From: Ampelomyces quisqualis
Taxonomy: Eukaryota > Ascomycota > Dothideomycetes > Pleosporales > Phaeosphaeriaceae
Direction of reading: 5' to 3'
Assembly (NCBI GenBank): GCA_018398575.1
Contig: JAGTXZ010000005.1
Span: 1,054,001 to 1,118,000 of the forward strand
DNA: 64,000 bases
Part shown: piece after piece, positions 46,732-57,560 of the stretch
Numbering within the stretch: position 1 is the stretch's first letter
Layout of the letters: each line of letters starts with the position of its first letter
Notes under the pieces: generated by a model
The model's input: only the letters and a program-made list of their open reading frames with translations
Told to the model about the DNA's origin: nothing
Databases searched by the model: none
Made by a program: the position numbers and the translations under genes

Positions 46732-48429
46732 TCAGAAATCGAAAAATATGCTCGACTCTCGCATCTCCTGCTCATAACCGTCTACAGGAATCGCCACCAC
46801 CCTTTTTATAACTGTATCGTCGTTTGCTCGGCCTTTGTAGTAGGCATAGCTGGGCATGGCTTCTCCCTTGAATTCCAGCCCGTGAGGCTGTGCGTAGGAG
46901 CTAGGAAGGGGTTTCCATGCCAGATATCGAATCTTTGAGCCATGCATGTGTGAGTCTCGTAAGGTTTGAGTAGCGAAGACGTGAATGGCTGATGCTGCAA
47001 GGTCGACTGTATCGGTTGAGATGGTGTTGGAACTTGACTTGTCTGGATTATGGACCTTCATCCAACCGAGGAAAGAACGGTCGAATGTGCGGATTGAGTA
47101 CAGGCTGGGTGTGAATCTATCACTTTCTAAGGCGTAGAAATCAGTGCGAGAACAATGTTACCACATGTATTATACTTACTAGGAAACCCTTCGATGTAGA
47201 TAGGTGCGACCATTCCTTATTGGCCGAGTCGACGAACAAGTCATGGCCGAGATCATCCCATTCACCACATTTCGTGTCGAAATCGATACCAAGTTGAGTG
47301 AGAAGTGTACATGCTTTGAGAATGGATGTCCATTCGGACTGTGTGTAGCCGGTGGAATCAAAAATGTTACTACTGAAACCAAAAGACGTGAGAGTCCGGG
47401 AGGGATTAATGATGCTGTTGGTTGACACTGGCTTATCCAAAATCAGATAAAGAGTTTCGAGACCTCTGAACAATAGAAGCAAATGATTGATATCATGGGT
47501 GGTGGTGTCAGATTTCTGGATTGAAGGCTGACATGCAGGTGCTTCAAGGCGCAGATGCCACCCCCAAATTCACTGCTCAGCTTGGCAAGGAACGGTCCGA
47601 ATTTCATACAATCATTCAGTTTGAGTGTGACCAGCGTTTCGAGCGTAATGTGATTCGAGAACCGATCGTGGTCCGAATGCAGATACAATTTCGCCAACTC
47701 CAACCTTTTCAAACTGAATTTTCTAGAACCATCACCTAGGGCCAGGAATGAGAAGCGGCAGACGGAAATGGCTGAATAGCGTGCAAGTTTCGGGGCCTTG
47801 ATCTGAAGCGAATCAAGTTTCGGGGTCTGCAGTAGCAAAGGCCTGTAATTCTTCAAGATTATCGGGCAATGCATGAAATCTCCATAGATATGAATACAGA
47901 TATGTTCGACTGCCGCCAGATAGGGTGACAGAATAAGGATTCCTGCCAAGCTCTCAGCCAAGGTTACCTCGAGCTTGTGAAGCTGCTGCTGGCACTGTAC
48001 AAGCATGCGAAACATTTTGCTGCCGAAGCGAACCTCTGAAGAGAACACAGCCAGCTTGTTTCTCGGCAGCGCCATCATGAAAATCGTGAAGCGGTCTTGC
48101 TGAACCGCTTGGAAGCGGGAATCCGTATCAGTTTCCTTGGGGTGGAAGTGCTCGATGTTTGGCAAAATATTGCTTTTGGGATGGACAAGCATGTCAAAAA
48201 GCTCCGCGTCGTCACAACACAGGTCTGTCGAGAAAGTCTTCCATAAGTTGACCGACACCAAGGAACAAAACGTGCGATTGACAAAGCAGGCGTTTGTCTG
48301 GTCGTGCTTGTTTCGTACCTAGCAACAATTAGCATTGGCTTCTGTTGAATAGTTTGATTGCAAGAAGTATCCCACAAACTCGCAGACGTTGACCACCAAC
48401 TCCGTCGACAGGCTATTGAAGCTCGCCAT
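46732..48429 (-). pseudogene. Second F-box gene, probably broken by frameshifts
   Basis: Exon 1 (48429..48376) codes MASFNSLSTELVVNVCEF. A 57-nt intron (GTGGGA...GCTAATTGTTGCTAG) leads to exon 2 at 48318, completing the F-box (VRNKHDQTNACFVNRTFCSL). An LRR-like region of about 290 codons continues to a stop at 47443. From about 47500 the coding signal is in another frame (to 47141; LFRGLETLYLILDKP), and after a GTAAGT...CCTTAG intron candidate it continues to 46732 in yet another frame (HMHGSKIRYLAWKPLP). The two changes of frame are not explained by introns I can find. Joined, the parts would give about 540 codons. It could be a young pseudogene or an intact gene with assembly indels. Confidence 0.6.
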
Positions 48430-49410
48430 GGCCGATTTTACGCATTAACGTGCCACGTGTGGGAAGCTTGATGGCGAGCAGAAAGCCTTGAAAAATATGA
48501 AAGAAAAGAAATGGGAACAGTAGGTACCTGGGCACCATAAGTGGGTGCTACCGCACTAGTATTGACTTAGCTCGATTTTCGGGTGTACGCGTTCGGGACG
48601 TCGTATCATGTCTTGTAGCAAACAAGCGACAGTGTTTGGATGGCTTCAATTGATCTCTGGTCGATATTGATGGAGTTGAATCGACTGGTCGTCTCGTCGT
48701 CCGGTCGTCGCGCGAACACTTCCGTCTGTCTCCTCGAGTGTGGACCCGAATGGCGATCGAAGACTGCGACCTCTGTCATGAGAAGCACGAGGTTTGGAGC
48801 ATGGAACAGGTGACAGTCGAACCATGAAACACTAATGCTGGCCATGAAAATCCGATCTTGGACGTACTGCATGTTTTCACGTCGTGACTCTTGAGATCGA
48901 ACATGACAGACGTGCTTATGCGACGACAAGTCGAATCAGCTTGATCGATATCAGACATGAGCCAATCGGGACCTTCTTCTTGATCCCAGTCAAGTTTTCC
49001 CGTACGCTGTTGGTGAGATTTGCGCTAAGCTGCTTTCTTTCTGCGCTGTGCGATGGCAAGTATGCGATCGCTAGGTGCTCCTGCTTGGCCGGCTTCTTTC
49101 AACCGCGATCGTGCGACGCCTTTCTGACACAGGAATGTAATGTCCTGAAAGCTGAAGCCTCCCTGAATTCGGTCGATGCCTGGTAGTGTGTTGCGCACTG
49201 AGGATGCAATTATATAACCAAGATGATGAGAATGTAAAGCAGAAATCTAAAAGATGCAGTCATGTTGAAGACTGACGAAGCTGCTGTTCAGAAAAGACTG
49301 AGAGCCCATAAACCCATATATAGTAAGCTTCGGTAAAGATTCACGCTGAGATCTTGGAAGTGAAGTTTGCCGACGGGACAATGAACAAAGGAGCCACGCA
49401 GGCTGACACA
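48430..49410. other. Intergenic, no gene seen
   Basis: About 980 bp between the F-box gene start and the HD hydrolase stop. Open frames are at most 107 codons and show no motif. Confidence 0.45.
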
Positions 49411-50109
49411 TCACTCCAATTCGAACGACAATTCCGCCTCTAACTCGAACTCTTTTGCGAAATCCTTGAGCACCTTGTTCCTTCTCTGTGCCATCTCTAT
49501 CCCACTCTTCGTCTTCATCAATTGCGCAAGCTTGTATAGCTTTTCGTCAAAGTGATCGATTGCTCTTGTCATGGGCTGGTCAGGACACTTCGCCGCCCCG
49601 AACGAGAAGCATCTGGCTACACCGACAGCACCAATCGCATCAAGTCTGTCCGCATCTTGAACAATACCTAGCTCAGGATAAATTCGTAGCGTAGAGGTGA
49701 CGGCTTCAGGGTTGCGCACTTCGTGGGAGTAGCTAACGTGTTTGACGATGCTTTGAACCTTCAGAGCTAAGTCTTCATCTGCTCCTCGTTCACATAGGAC
49801 TGCTGAGATCTGATTTTCGACGTCCTCGCCCGGTTTCGCGTACTTGCGATCGCCAACGTCGTGCAGAAGTGCTGCGAGGAACAACGCAGATGTGTCGTAC
49901 GACTTAGAAGGGTCCTCTTCAAGTTCGGCTTCCAGGATGCGGTTTGCATTGGAAACGACGCGAAGGATGTGTTGGTAGTCGTGTGAATTGTCGTGCCCAG
50001 GCTGTGACATGTATGTGTGAACGAAGTCATTGATGGACTTGAAAAGTGGCATGTCCTTGTCATCAATTAGAACTTTGGGAACGCGTAGCGGGGATCCGTT
50101 GGCGGCCAT
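49411..50109 (-). CDS. HD-domain phosphohydrolase
   Basis: A single-exon gene of 232 residues, starting at ATG 50109 (an open frame extends 22 codons upstream without another good start). Metal-binding residues of the HD superfamily are visible: His43/His47 in SHDYQHILRV, His83-Asp84 in LLHDVGDRKY, and the later aspartates in QDADRLDAIGAVGVARCF. That last motif marks the bacterial YedJ-like group, found in many fungi as uncharacterised cytosolic proteins. Hydrolysis of a nucleotide or phosphate ester is likely, but the substrate is unknown. There is no signal peptide or membrane segment. Confidence 0.85.
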   Translation of the reverse strand: MAANGSPLRVPKVLIDDKDMPLFKSINDFVHTYMSQPGHDNSHDYQHILRVVSNANRILEAELEEDPSKSYDTSALFLAALLHDVGDRKYAKPGEDVENQISAVLCERGADEDLALKVQSIVKHVSYSHEVRNPEAVTSTLRIYPELGIVQDADRLDAIGAVGVARCFSFGAAKCPDQPMTRAIDHFDEKLYKLAQLMKTKSGIEMAQRRNKVLKDFAKEFELEAELSFELE

Positions 50110-50905
50110 TGTGGTCAAGAAAGCAAGGTGATATTCCAATGCAAGAGTAGTTGTGTTAGGTGCGGGTCTGCACACAACTTATATACAAAACCGGCTCCCT
50201 CTAGGTGGTCAAACTGCTTTTAGGAAGACCAGGAGGTCTGAGAGTCACGCAGCTGCTGCCTTGTAAGTGGGAGCAGTAAGCGCAGGGTTACAGGTCGGAC
50301 ATGTCCGACGATTGCTCGTAAAGGTGTCGAGACGCGTTTTTTTGCTACGCGTAGTCACATGTTCGAAGCAGCTTTTCCGTTCTGGGACATGATGACGCCC
50401 TTTTCTGGATTGCCATTCATCTCTCCCGAATTAGTAGTCAATTGACTTTGGCAACTCATCAGAGGTCCATAAGCATTGTGTAGTACTGGTGAGGTGAATA
50501 GGGTGAGAGGACAGCGTTGGCACGGCAGCTTTGCGGCAATCGAGTGTTCGACATGGGCCCTGACGATCTCATGCGGCTTTCAGTAAACCGAGTAAAGGTA
50601 ACGAATGACGTCTGCTTAGTTGCGCGCGATGGAGCATGTTAGATGTGGATCCCATCGCGATGTTCACGAGATACGGAGATATGAATGGGCATCGTCTGGG
50701 GAAACAAGGGATGCTAGACCTCGGCAGCGCGCGCGCCATGACTTCACCCCATCTGTCGCCATCCCTCGTCGCGCCAGTCTCCCACCACCGCGCCCGTGCA
50801 TCACCACCCACCATCGGCGCAACATCCACAAATAGTCCCCCTTCGACTGGGGCGCCAGTGACTATGTACAAACAGGCGACGCAACGGACGACGGAGGTGC
50901 TGTCG
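50110..50905. other. Divergent intergenic region, HD hydrolase / PEX16
   Basis: About 800 bp. An ATG at 50864 is in frame with PEX16 and would add 14 residues, but family members normally begin at the MPPKW-like start. Nothing else was recognised. Confidence 0.45.
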
Positions 50906-52165
50906 ATGCCACCAAAGTGGCTGGGCATGTACTCGGACTTCATCACCAAGAACAGCAGCGCAGTGTCACAGATTGAGTCGGCGCTTCGCTCACTCACTTA
51001 CATTATTCCTGGTGCGCATCGGCCAGGACCATTAGACCAAAGCGTGTATGCTGACAGTTTTCAGGACGCTTTCGAGAGTCCGAAATCGCGTCCGAGTCCC
51101 GTATGTCTCGCGCCAGAAGTCACTCAGTCGATGAGCTGTGGTTAATAGTAAAGCAGTACACAGTGGCGTTCAACTACTCGCGCTATACCATGATTCTCTC
51201 CTCGGAAAAGCCATGGCGCAAATGTCAGGCTCTCGCAAGCAACCGCTCACCCCGCATCACCGATACACCAAGTTCTGGACGCAAAAGTCACCCACATATA
51301 AGCGCCTCGCCCTCGTCCTTCAGATGATACAGTACACAGAGTTGTTATGGGAGATGGCTGCAAAGAGGAAGGGCGAGAAGGTCCGGTGGCGCGTGATAGT
51401 GCTTCTAGAAGTGGTCAAGGCTATATGTAGGTTGCTCCTTTTGAGATTGACAAACTCGAGACCGCTGCTGTCCCCACCACTACCGCAAAGAGAGGTCGAC
51501 CCTAGTTCTTTGGAGGACTCCTCGGCATCAGCAGATGGAATGGATACTCCACCGAGCGAGCGGTCCGTAGAGGCAGAGAACTGGACGATGCCTAGAACCG
51601 GGCTATCAATGCCGAGCCTACCAGACTCGTCGGATATCTCAAACTACTTGCTTTCCAAGGTTCTCACAGCGGACGACATCAAGCCACCAAAGGCGTTGCT
51701 GCACCGCGTAAACGGCAAGGGAGAACTGGCAGAAGCGCTGTACATCTTGCGACCCGTCATATATGCTCTGGCTATGCAACACTTAAGTGGCGACAGGAAG
51801 AGCTGGAGGCCGTGGCTGATCGGTGTAAGCATTGAGTATGGCGCACGACAGCTTGCAAAGAACGACTTCCAAGAGCGATTGGCTGGTGGTCTGCGGGGAC
51901 TGACTGGGCTGGAGAGGGAAGAGCTGAGGAAGCGTGGCTGGGCATTAGGATGGTGGGTGATGCGAGGAGCTTTCTACGAGAACGTCACAAAGTGAGTTTG
52001 CCGCACTGAACTGAACCAGGACTTGGACTGACAGTTTCTAGATCCTGGATACACTCCTTGACTGGAAAGCTTAAGGGTAAGCCTCTTCTGGACATGGTTG
52101 GTGGTGTCATTGAGGACTACGAATTCCTCTGGGACCAGTATTATTTTCCAACAGCAACTTTGTAA
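50906..52165 (+). CDS. PEX16: Peroxisomal membrane protein Pex16
   Basis: Peroxin needed for peroxisome membrane assembly. Exons are 50906..51011, 51065..51100, 51157..51991 and 52042..52165, giving 366 residues. The second exon is only 36 nt. MPPKWLGMYSDFITKN and IESALRSLTYIIPG at the start are typical, and splicing gives RFRESEIASESLHSGVQLL. The acceptor at 51156 was chosen over a nearer TAG because it restores this motif. The C-terminus EDYEFLWDQYYFPTATL is the conserved family end. Hydrophobic segments lie around residues 115-135 and 250-275. Confidence 0.93.
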
Positions 52166-52623
52166 TGCTTTTCGCACATCGGTAATACCTGTTTTCGTAT
52201 ATCATTTTGGATATGGCAGATGTGCGGGGCATATCACTGAATGTGCTTTGACAGCTCGGTCGAGCAGCGATAATGGATGGCTGAGGAGCTGGATCGTCGT
52301 CGCCGGTAGTCATTTTCTTGTTCCCGGATGTATGTTTTACCTTCTATAGATACCAAATATTGATGTTACCGTTGAAAGCTACACGAGGAGATTCATACTG
52401 ATTCTGTACGCCTCAAAGTTTAGTTGCTTCACTTGCGCGCTACTAGCGTGCCTGGAGCTCGGACGTCGGGCGTTCGTCAACTTCGTTCCGAGAGCTTCGA
52501 TGACCATCGCAGAGCCGCATCAACACCAAACCATAACAACCCGGCCGCCATCCACAGCCACTGCATCAACTTCTCCGCCCGCAGCAGCTCCATCACCGGT
52601 CAAAAGGAGTGCGCTACCTCATC
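52166..52623. other. Intergenic, RPN8 promoter
   Basis: About 460 bp. I found no proteasome-associated PACE element (GGTGGCAAA) on either strand by eye. Confidence 0.4.
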
Positions 52624-53791
52624 ATGCCCGCAACAACAGCAGAGACGCTGTCCCTCGTTACCCGTAACGTCTCAGTTGCGCCGCTCGTGCTTCTCTCCGC
52701 AGCAGATCACTATGGCCGCCAAGCGAAAGGAACCAGGAAGCGTGTCGTTGGTGTGCTTCTCGGCCAGAATGATGGCAAGAACGTGCGGGTGTCCAACAGT
52801 TTCGCCGGTACGTATTATTGCGCTTTCAGTCTGCCGCCTGGTCGACTTGAAATTCATGAAAATGTGGCGGCAAGCTAAATTAAGTGTAGTGCCTTTCGAA
52901 GAGGACGAGAAAGACCCCTCAGTATGGTTTCTAGATCACAACTACGTCGAGTCGATGAACGACATGTTCAAGAAAGTTAACGCGCGCGAGAAGCTCATTG
53001 GATGGTATCACACAGGCCCAAAGCTGCGGGCATCAGATTTGGAGGTCAACGAGCTATTCAAGCGATACACCCCGAACCCGTTGCTGGTCATCATCGACGT
53101 ACAACCGAAGGAGGTCGGCGTACCCACAGACGCATACTTCGCAGTGGAGGAGATCAAGGACGATGGCACAACAACATCCAAGACCTTCGTACACACGCCA
53201 TCCATAATCGAAGCCGAAGAAGCTGAAGAGATTGGTGTCGAGCATCTCCTCCGCGATATTCGAGACGTCGCCGTCGGCACCCTCTCCACACGCATAACCT
53301 CACAATTGCAATCACTACAAGGCCTGCATCTGCGGTTACGGGACATTGGCCACTACCTGCAGAAGGTTCTGGACGAAGACCTGCCCGTCAATCACGCCAT
53401 CCTTGGCAACTTGCAAGATGTCTTCAACCTGCTACCGAACTTGTCGACACCAAAGGCCGCACCCGTAGGTGGCGCGACCAACGGTGTCGGCTCTGCAGCA
53501 GGCGCAGCAGGCGCGATCGACAACGGCGAGCTTGCAAGGGCGATGAGCATCAAGACCAATGACCAGCTCATGGCCATCTACCTGTCAAGTTTGATTCGCG
53601 CCATCACCGCCTTCCATGACCTTATCGAGAACAAGATCAAGAACAAGCAACAGGCAGAAGACAAGGAGACAGGCAAGGAGGAGGGCAAAGATGGTGAGAA
53701 GGATAAGAAGGCCGAGACGGCGAACGGCGAGACGAAAGAGGGAGACAAGAGCAAAGACAAGGGCAAGGAGGAAGAGAAGAAGAAGGGTTAA
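52624..53791 (+). CDS. RPN8: 26S proteasome regulatory subunit Rpn8
   Basis: Non-catalytic MPN-domain subunit of the 19S lid that pairs with the deubiquitinase Rpn11. Exons are 52624..52807 and 52890..53791 with an 82-nt intron, giving 361 residues. The acceptor TGTAG at 52889 restores SNSFAVPFEEDEKDPSVWF. The MPN domain starts at VSVAPLVLLSAADHYGR and continues through YVESMNDMFKKVNAREKLIGWYHTGPKL; the catalytic JAMM metal ligands are not complete, as is normal for Rpn8. A helical C-terminal part follows, ending with a low-complexity Lys/Glu-rich tail of about 50 residues, typical of fungal Rpn8. The start MPATTAETLS was chosen as the first ATG in frame. Confidence 0.95.
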
Positions 53792-54085
53792 GGAGGCACG
53801 ATATAACAGGTGACGATGGAGAATAGCCACGTCGATGGCATTGAGGGTGTAGTATACCAAGTACTGGATCGGTGAAGATGATCAAGCCACTTGGTCTCAC
53901 GCGACTCCGGCATAATGACATGATCAATCCAACATGGTCAAGAATATGACAACCCAATCAAACCACCTAGCATGCGTTGATGAAGATTGATTTCGTTATT
54001 CTCTTGCGGAGCCCGCGCTGCAGCGGCGTGGTATCAAAAAGCAGCTCTTCTACACCCAACCATGAACAAAACCAGAGATTCCGCA
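53792..54085. other. Short convergent spacer RPN8 / SWIM gene
   Basis: About 290 bp with no feature recognised; shared 3' region of two convergent genes. Confidence 0.4.
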
Positions 54086-54889
54086 TCACGAATCTCCCCA
54101 TCCAGCAGCCCACCCCACAGCTTCCTCCACACCAACCACCCTCTCCTCAACAAACCCGCCAAACAAACCACTGCATTTCTCCACCAGCACACAGGCCAGC
54201 AGGTGCTTACACACAGGCGGCACCGTCTCTCCCAAACTCACGCCCCCGAACACGCACGCACTACCGCGTATCTCGTCTCCGGCAGAACTAGCATGTCCGT
54301 CGTGGACAGGAATCGCGGGCTCGGGATGGACAGGTGCAAACGCGGCGAATGCAAAGGCGGGACAGGAGCAGTTCCATGCGCGAAGACGGACTTGGTAGAC
54401 GGTTGTGGAGTCGTAGGATGTGGCGGAGCGGGAGGAGCGCGGTTGGGCTGAGCGGACGTAGAAAAGCGAGTTGAGAGGTGTTGGGGGTGCGACGGGGATG
54501 TCGGGAGGGGGGGTATCGGGTATGGGGGTGTTGTCGATGGATGTACGAGTGTCTAGGGCGGCCGAGGGCTGTGTAGCTGGTTCGTTGATGGTGTTGTTGT
54601 TGTTGTTGTTGTTGTTGTTCTGTGGGTGTGTAATGATTGCGTCTTTTTCTGCCTTGTTTGTTTCTCCGCTGCCGTCGCTGGTTGCCAGTCTCGTTACCAG
54701 TCTCCGGTCAAGGAGATCCAGCGCAGGCAGGAACTCATTTGGGAATAAGACTTGCAGCGACAGAAGCTGTTTCCTCGCAGTCTCGGGGACGGCGCTGAGC
54801 GGGTTTGTGCTGTCGCCGGACTGACTTGGAGACGACGGCAGCGAGCCGAGAAGCTGCGTTATGAAGAGGCGAGGTGTCGGCAGCGACAT
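54086..54889 (-). CDS. SWIM-domain protein, Sws1/Shu2-like
   Basis: A single-exon gene of 267 residues starting at ATG 54889 (MSLPTPRLFITQLLGSLPSS). The C-terminal part has YQVRLRAWNCSCPAFAFAAF and, 50 residues later, VCKHLLACVLVEK, making a CxC...CxH SWIM zinc site. This fits Sws1/Shu2, which works with Rad51 paralogs in homologous recombination. The Cys-pair to Cys-His spacing is longer than in most SWIM domains. A middle linker is rich in Thr/Pro and holds nine consecutive asparagines coded by a GTT/AAC repeat. An upstream open frame begins on GTG at 54970. No partner gene is nearby. Confidence 0.7.
   Translation of the reverse strand: MSLPTPRLFITQLLGSLPSSPSQSGDSTNPLSAVPETARKQLLSLQVLFPNEFLPALDLLDRRLVTRLATSDGSGETNKAEKDAIITHPQNNNNNNNNNTINEPATQPSAALDTRTSIDNTPIPDTPPPDIPVAPPTPLNSLFYVRSAQPRSSRSATSYDSTTVYQVRLRAWNCSCPAFAFAAFAPVHPEPAIPVHDGHASSAGDEIRGSACVFGGVSLGETVPPVCKHLLACVLVEKCSGLFGGFVEERVVGVEEAVGWAAGWGDS
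54592..54619. repeat. GTT/AAC triplet repeat coding polyasparagine
   Basis: Perfect (GTT)n run of nine units on the plus strand, read as asparagines in the SWIM protein on the minus strand. Length changes would stay in frame. Confidence 0.8.
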
Positions 54890-57560
54890 GGCGATAGATG
54901 CACTCTGGGCAACATGGCTGGTTTGACTGGTGGTGTTGATGACGTCGGCGGGGACTTTCCGCAATGGCACGGTGATAAATTAAGGTTGTGGAGGGAGACA
55001 AGACGGGAGTGGGGATAGCGCGACGCTTTGGGCATAGAAGCACGTGGGATCTCCCCATTTCTACATTGAGCGTTGAAATGCCTGAGGCTTTGAATGCTTC
55101 TGACTCGAAGTATAGCTGTTGTGCAATCACGATGACGATATTTTGCATGCTCGCCAGTCGGGCTATTATGTGTGTTCAATTCGAGGCCATGGAGACGACC
55201 CTGTCGACCCGATTAGAGGCTATGTCTGGTTCTCTGGCCGGCACCACCGGTCAGCGCGTCTATGACGGCAGTCGTATATAGGTTTGCTTGTCTAACTGTG
55301 CTGTCTTGATATTTCTGCAGTATCTATGCTCAGCATTGCGCTAGCCTGTAATGGAATCCCAGGCGTGCCTACTTTCAACGCCGGCACTGACGCCATTGTC
55401 CACCAGCATTTAGTGATTGCAGGACGGCGTTGATTGTTTTGGTCGGCATTCGAAACGAGATGCTGCAGTTGGCAGTTGTGCTGGGCGGGGGAGATGCAGG
55501 GTCTCGCAACTCTATCATTGCTAGGGAGGGTCATCTGCCAACATTGGCCTATCACGCTGACACCCCAGCTGCAGCATCGAGATGCAGATCATGACTGCAA
55601 TGGCGGTGCACAGAGGCTAATCGATTGCAGCACATGCCGAAGCCGAGGGCCAGACTGCAGATGCTCCATTGTGGTTCTGTACGCTGTTCTCGTGGTGCAG
55701 CGGGTCTAGCCTGAATTATAACTTGGAGAAGCGCTGAGGGGTACAAGGCGAAAGTTGATTGAGCGCGGGCTGGAGACAAGGCGGCAAGTCCAGGCTCACG
55801 GCCGGGCAAGGGCGGCATTGTACGATAGTAGATGTTAGGCGGGGGAAGCGCTGAGGGCAATGGCTCCATGGTACTGTTGGAGCCGGAGAGGACTGTTGAG
55901 GGGAAGGGGTTCCCAAATGCCATGGACCCCTCCCCCACAATTACGATAAGATAAGCACCCCGACAGCTGACCATGGGCGAGCAAGAGGGTGTATTGGTAG
56001 TCCGCCCCGTGATCAGCTTACGAGGCTGATGGTGTGGGAAGATGGCAAACATCATCATCATTGTCACGCCGTGAGCAGTCGCCGTCACTCTGTCCTGCGA
56101 TGGTGCAGCTGAGACACATTGGCAAGCATGTGAAAGTGCAGGTATGCTCGCGGGAGGGCCCACGAGACCCACCAATGGGCAGTTGGCACGCAGGGGCAGC
56201 TGCACAGTGGGCGAATGCATCTCGTGCCGCTGCAAGACATAGCTACCAGGCTACCACCCTGAGCCTTCTAGGCGGCCTCAACTGCGGCGGTGGCGTCCAG
56301 CAGCAGCGGGCTCGTCACAAGATGACTGCTGGCCCGGACCAATTCGTGGGGGATGCCGCGCCTCTGCAACTGCCAGGTCTGCCGGACAGTGGAGAGTTTG
56401 GGTAGTGAGGCAGCCGAGCAGCTGGGCGTCCTGACAGGCTGACCGATGTTGCTGCCATACGCAAGCCGACCACACAGAAGGTGGAGCGATGGGGCACCAG
56501 CGAGTTGGCATCAAGGGCCGTCTTGCGGAGGCGAGAGTGACGAAAGTGACGAAAGTGGTGACGGCGTGCACCGGATGAGGAGGAGGACGGTACCGCGTAG
56601 AAACTTGCTGGCGTGCGAGCAGCGGCACCCAATGGCACCCGCACAACAGCGCAGCAGGTCGCAGGGTGTACATGGCCAGCAATTGCGCGCGCAGCAGCAG
56701 CGCGAGACGTGCTTCTCCTCATAGCCTTCGTCGTGGCCTGCGATGCGTTGGGGGCCATGGCATATGCCGCCTTGCCCAACCGGGTTTACGCCATGGCCCA
56801 TGTGGCATGGAGCGCTCAGCGCACCCCGAATTCGCCAGTGAATCAATCTCTTGACAACTCGCTCCCCGCCCACCATTGGCTGCCTTGTCACGCGTCGCTC
56901 CCTCCCCTTCCATTCACTTCTCACTGGCCACCAGGCCGCATTCGTAAGCTCGCCCTCATTCCCGGCCGTGAGGGGGGAGGGGGGCGGGGGCCGGCGTGCC
57001 CAGGACACGCGTGCAATTGATGATGCCTGGAGTGGGAGCATGAAAGGCGGGCGCCGGGCCTGGGGGCGCCTCCTACACCCTCTTTGTCCGGGTTGCTTGC
57101 ACATGTCTCATCAAAGGACAGTCATGTGGCTGCCGACTGAAACCGCTGGCGGCGTGCCAGGCACTGCATGACTATAAGTCCTTCCACCCACCCCATCCGA
57201 CTCGGCTCGACTTTTGGCCATTGTCCCTACTGTTTCGTCCTATCTCCGCTGCCAATTCGTCTGCCTCTGCTGCTCCCACTTACTAAACGCCGTTCGCCGC
57301 CGATGGTGTAAGCAGCTGATCGTGCAATTGGTACGATTCTGTCGCGTTCCACGGTTCGTTGGCGACTTGGTCACCCAACTCCACACAGGCGCGGCCTTCG
57401 CCACCGTTTACTCCCTCCAAGGCTCCCACGCCCAACAGTCATATCGCTACCACCGTTGTTCGCCTCGCCAATCCATTGTTGCTGTCTAGGTCCCATAAAG
57501 CCTGCCGCGCCAGCATTTTCGCACGCTTGCCATCGACAAACTTTCCACACTCGACGCACC
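54890..57560. other. 2.7-kb gene-poor upstream region of SWIRM gene
   Basis: The longest non-coding stretch in the window. Several frames of 130-230 codons exist on both strands (for example minus 55552..56235 and 56511..57104), but they overlap each other, have Cys/Arg/Pro-rich random composition and lack splice logic. The 56.9-57.0 kb part is G-rich. TATAAG at 57173-57178 and the CT-rich sequence after it may be the SWIRM-gene core promoter and leader. Confidence 0.45.

Noticed and set aside
55552..57104. Several 130-230-codon ORFs on both strands
   Set aside because: They overlap one another, are rich in Cys/Arg/Pro as expected from GC-rich non-coding DNA, and none shows a domain.
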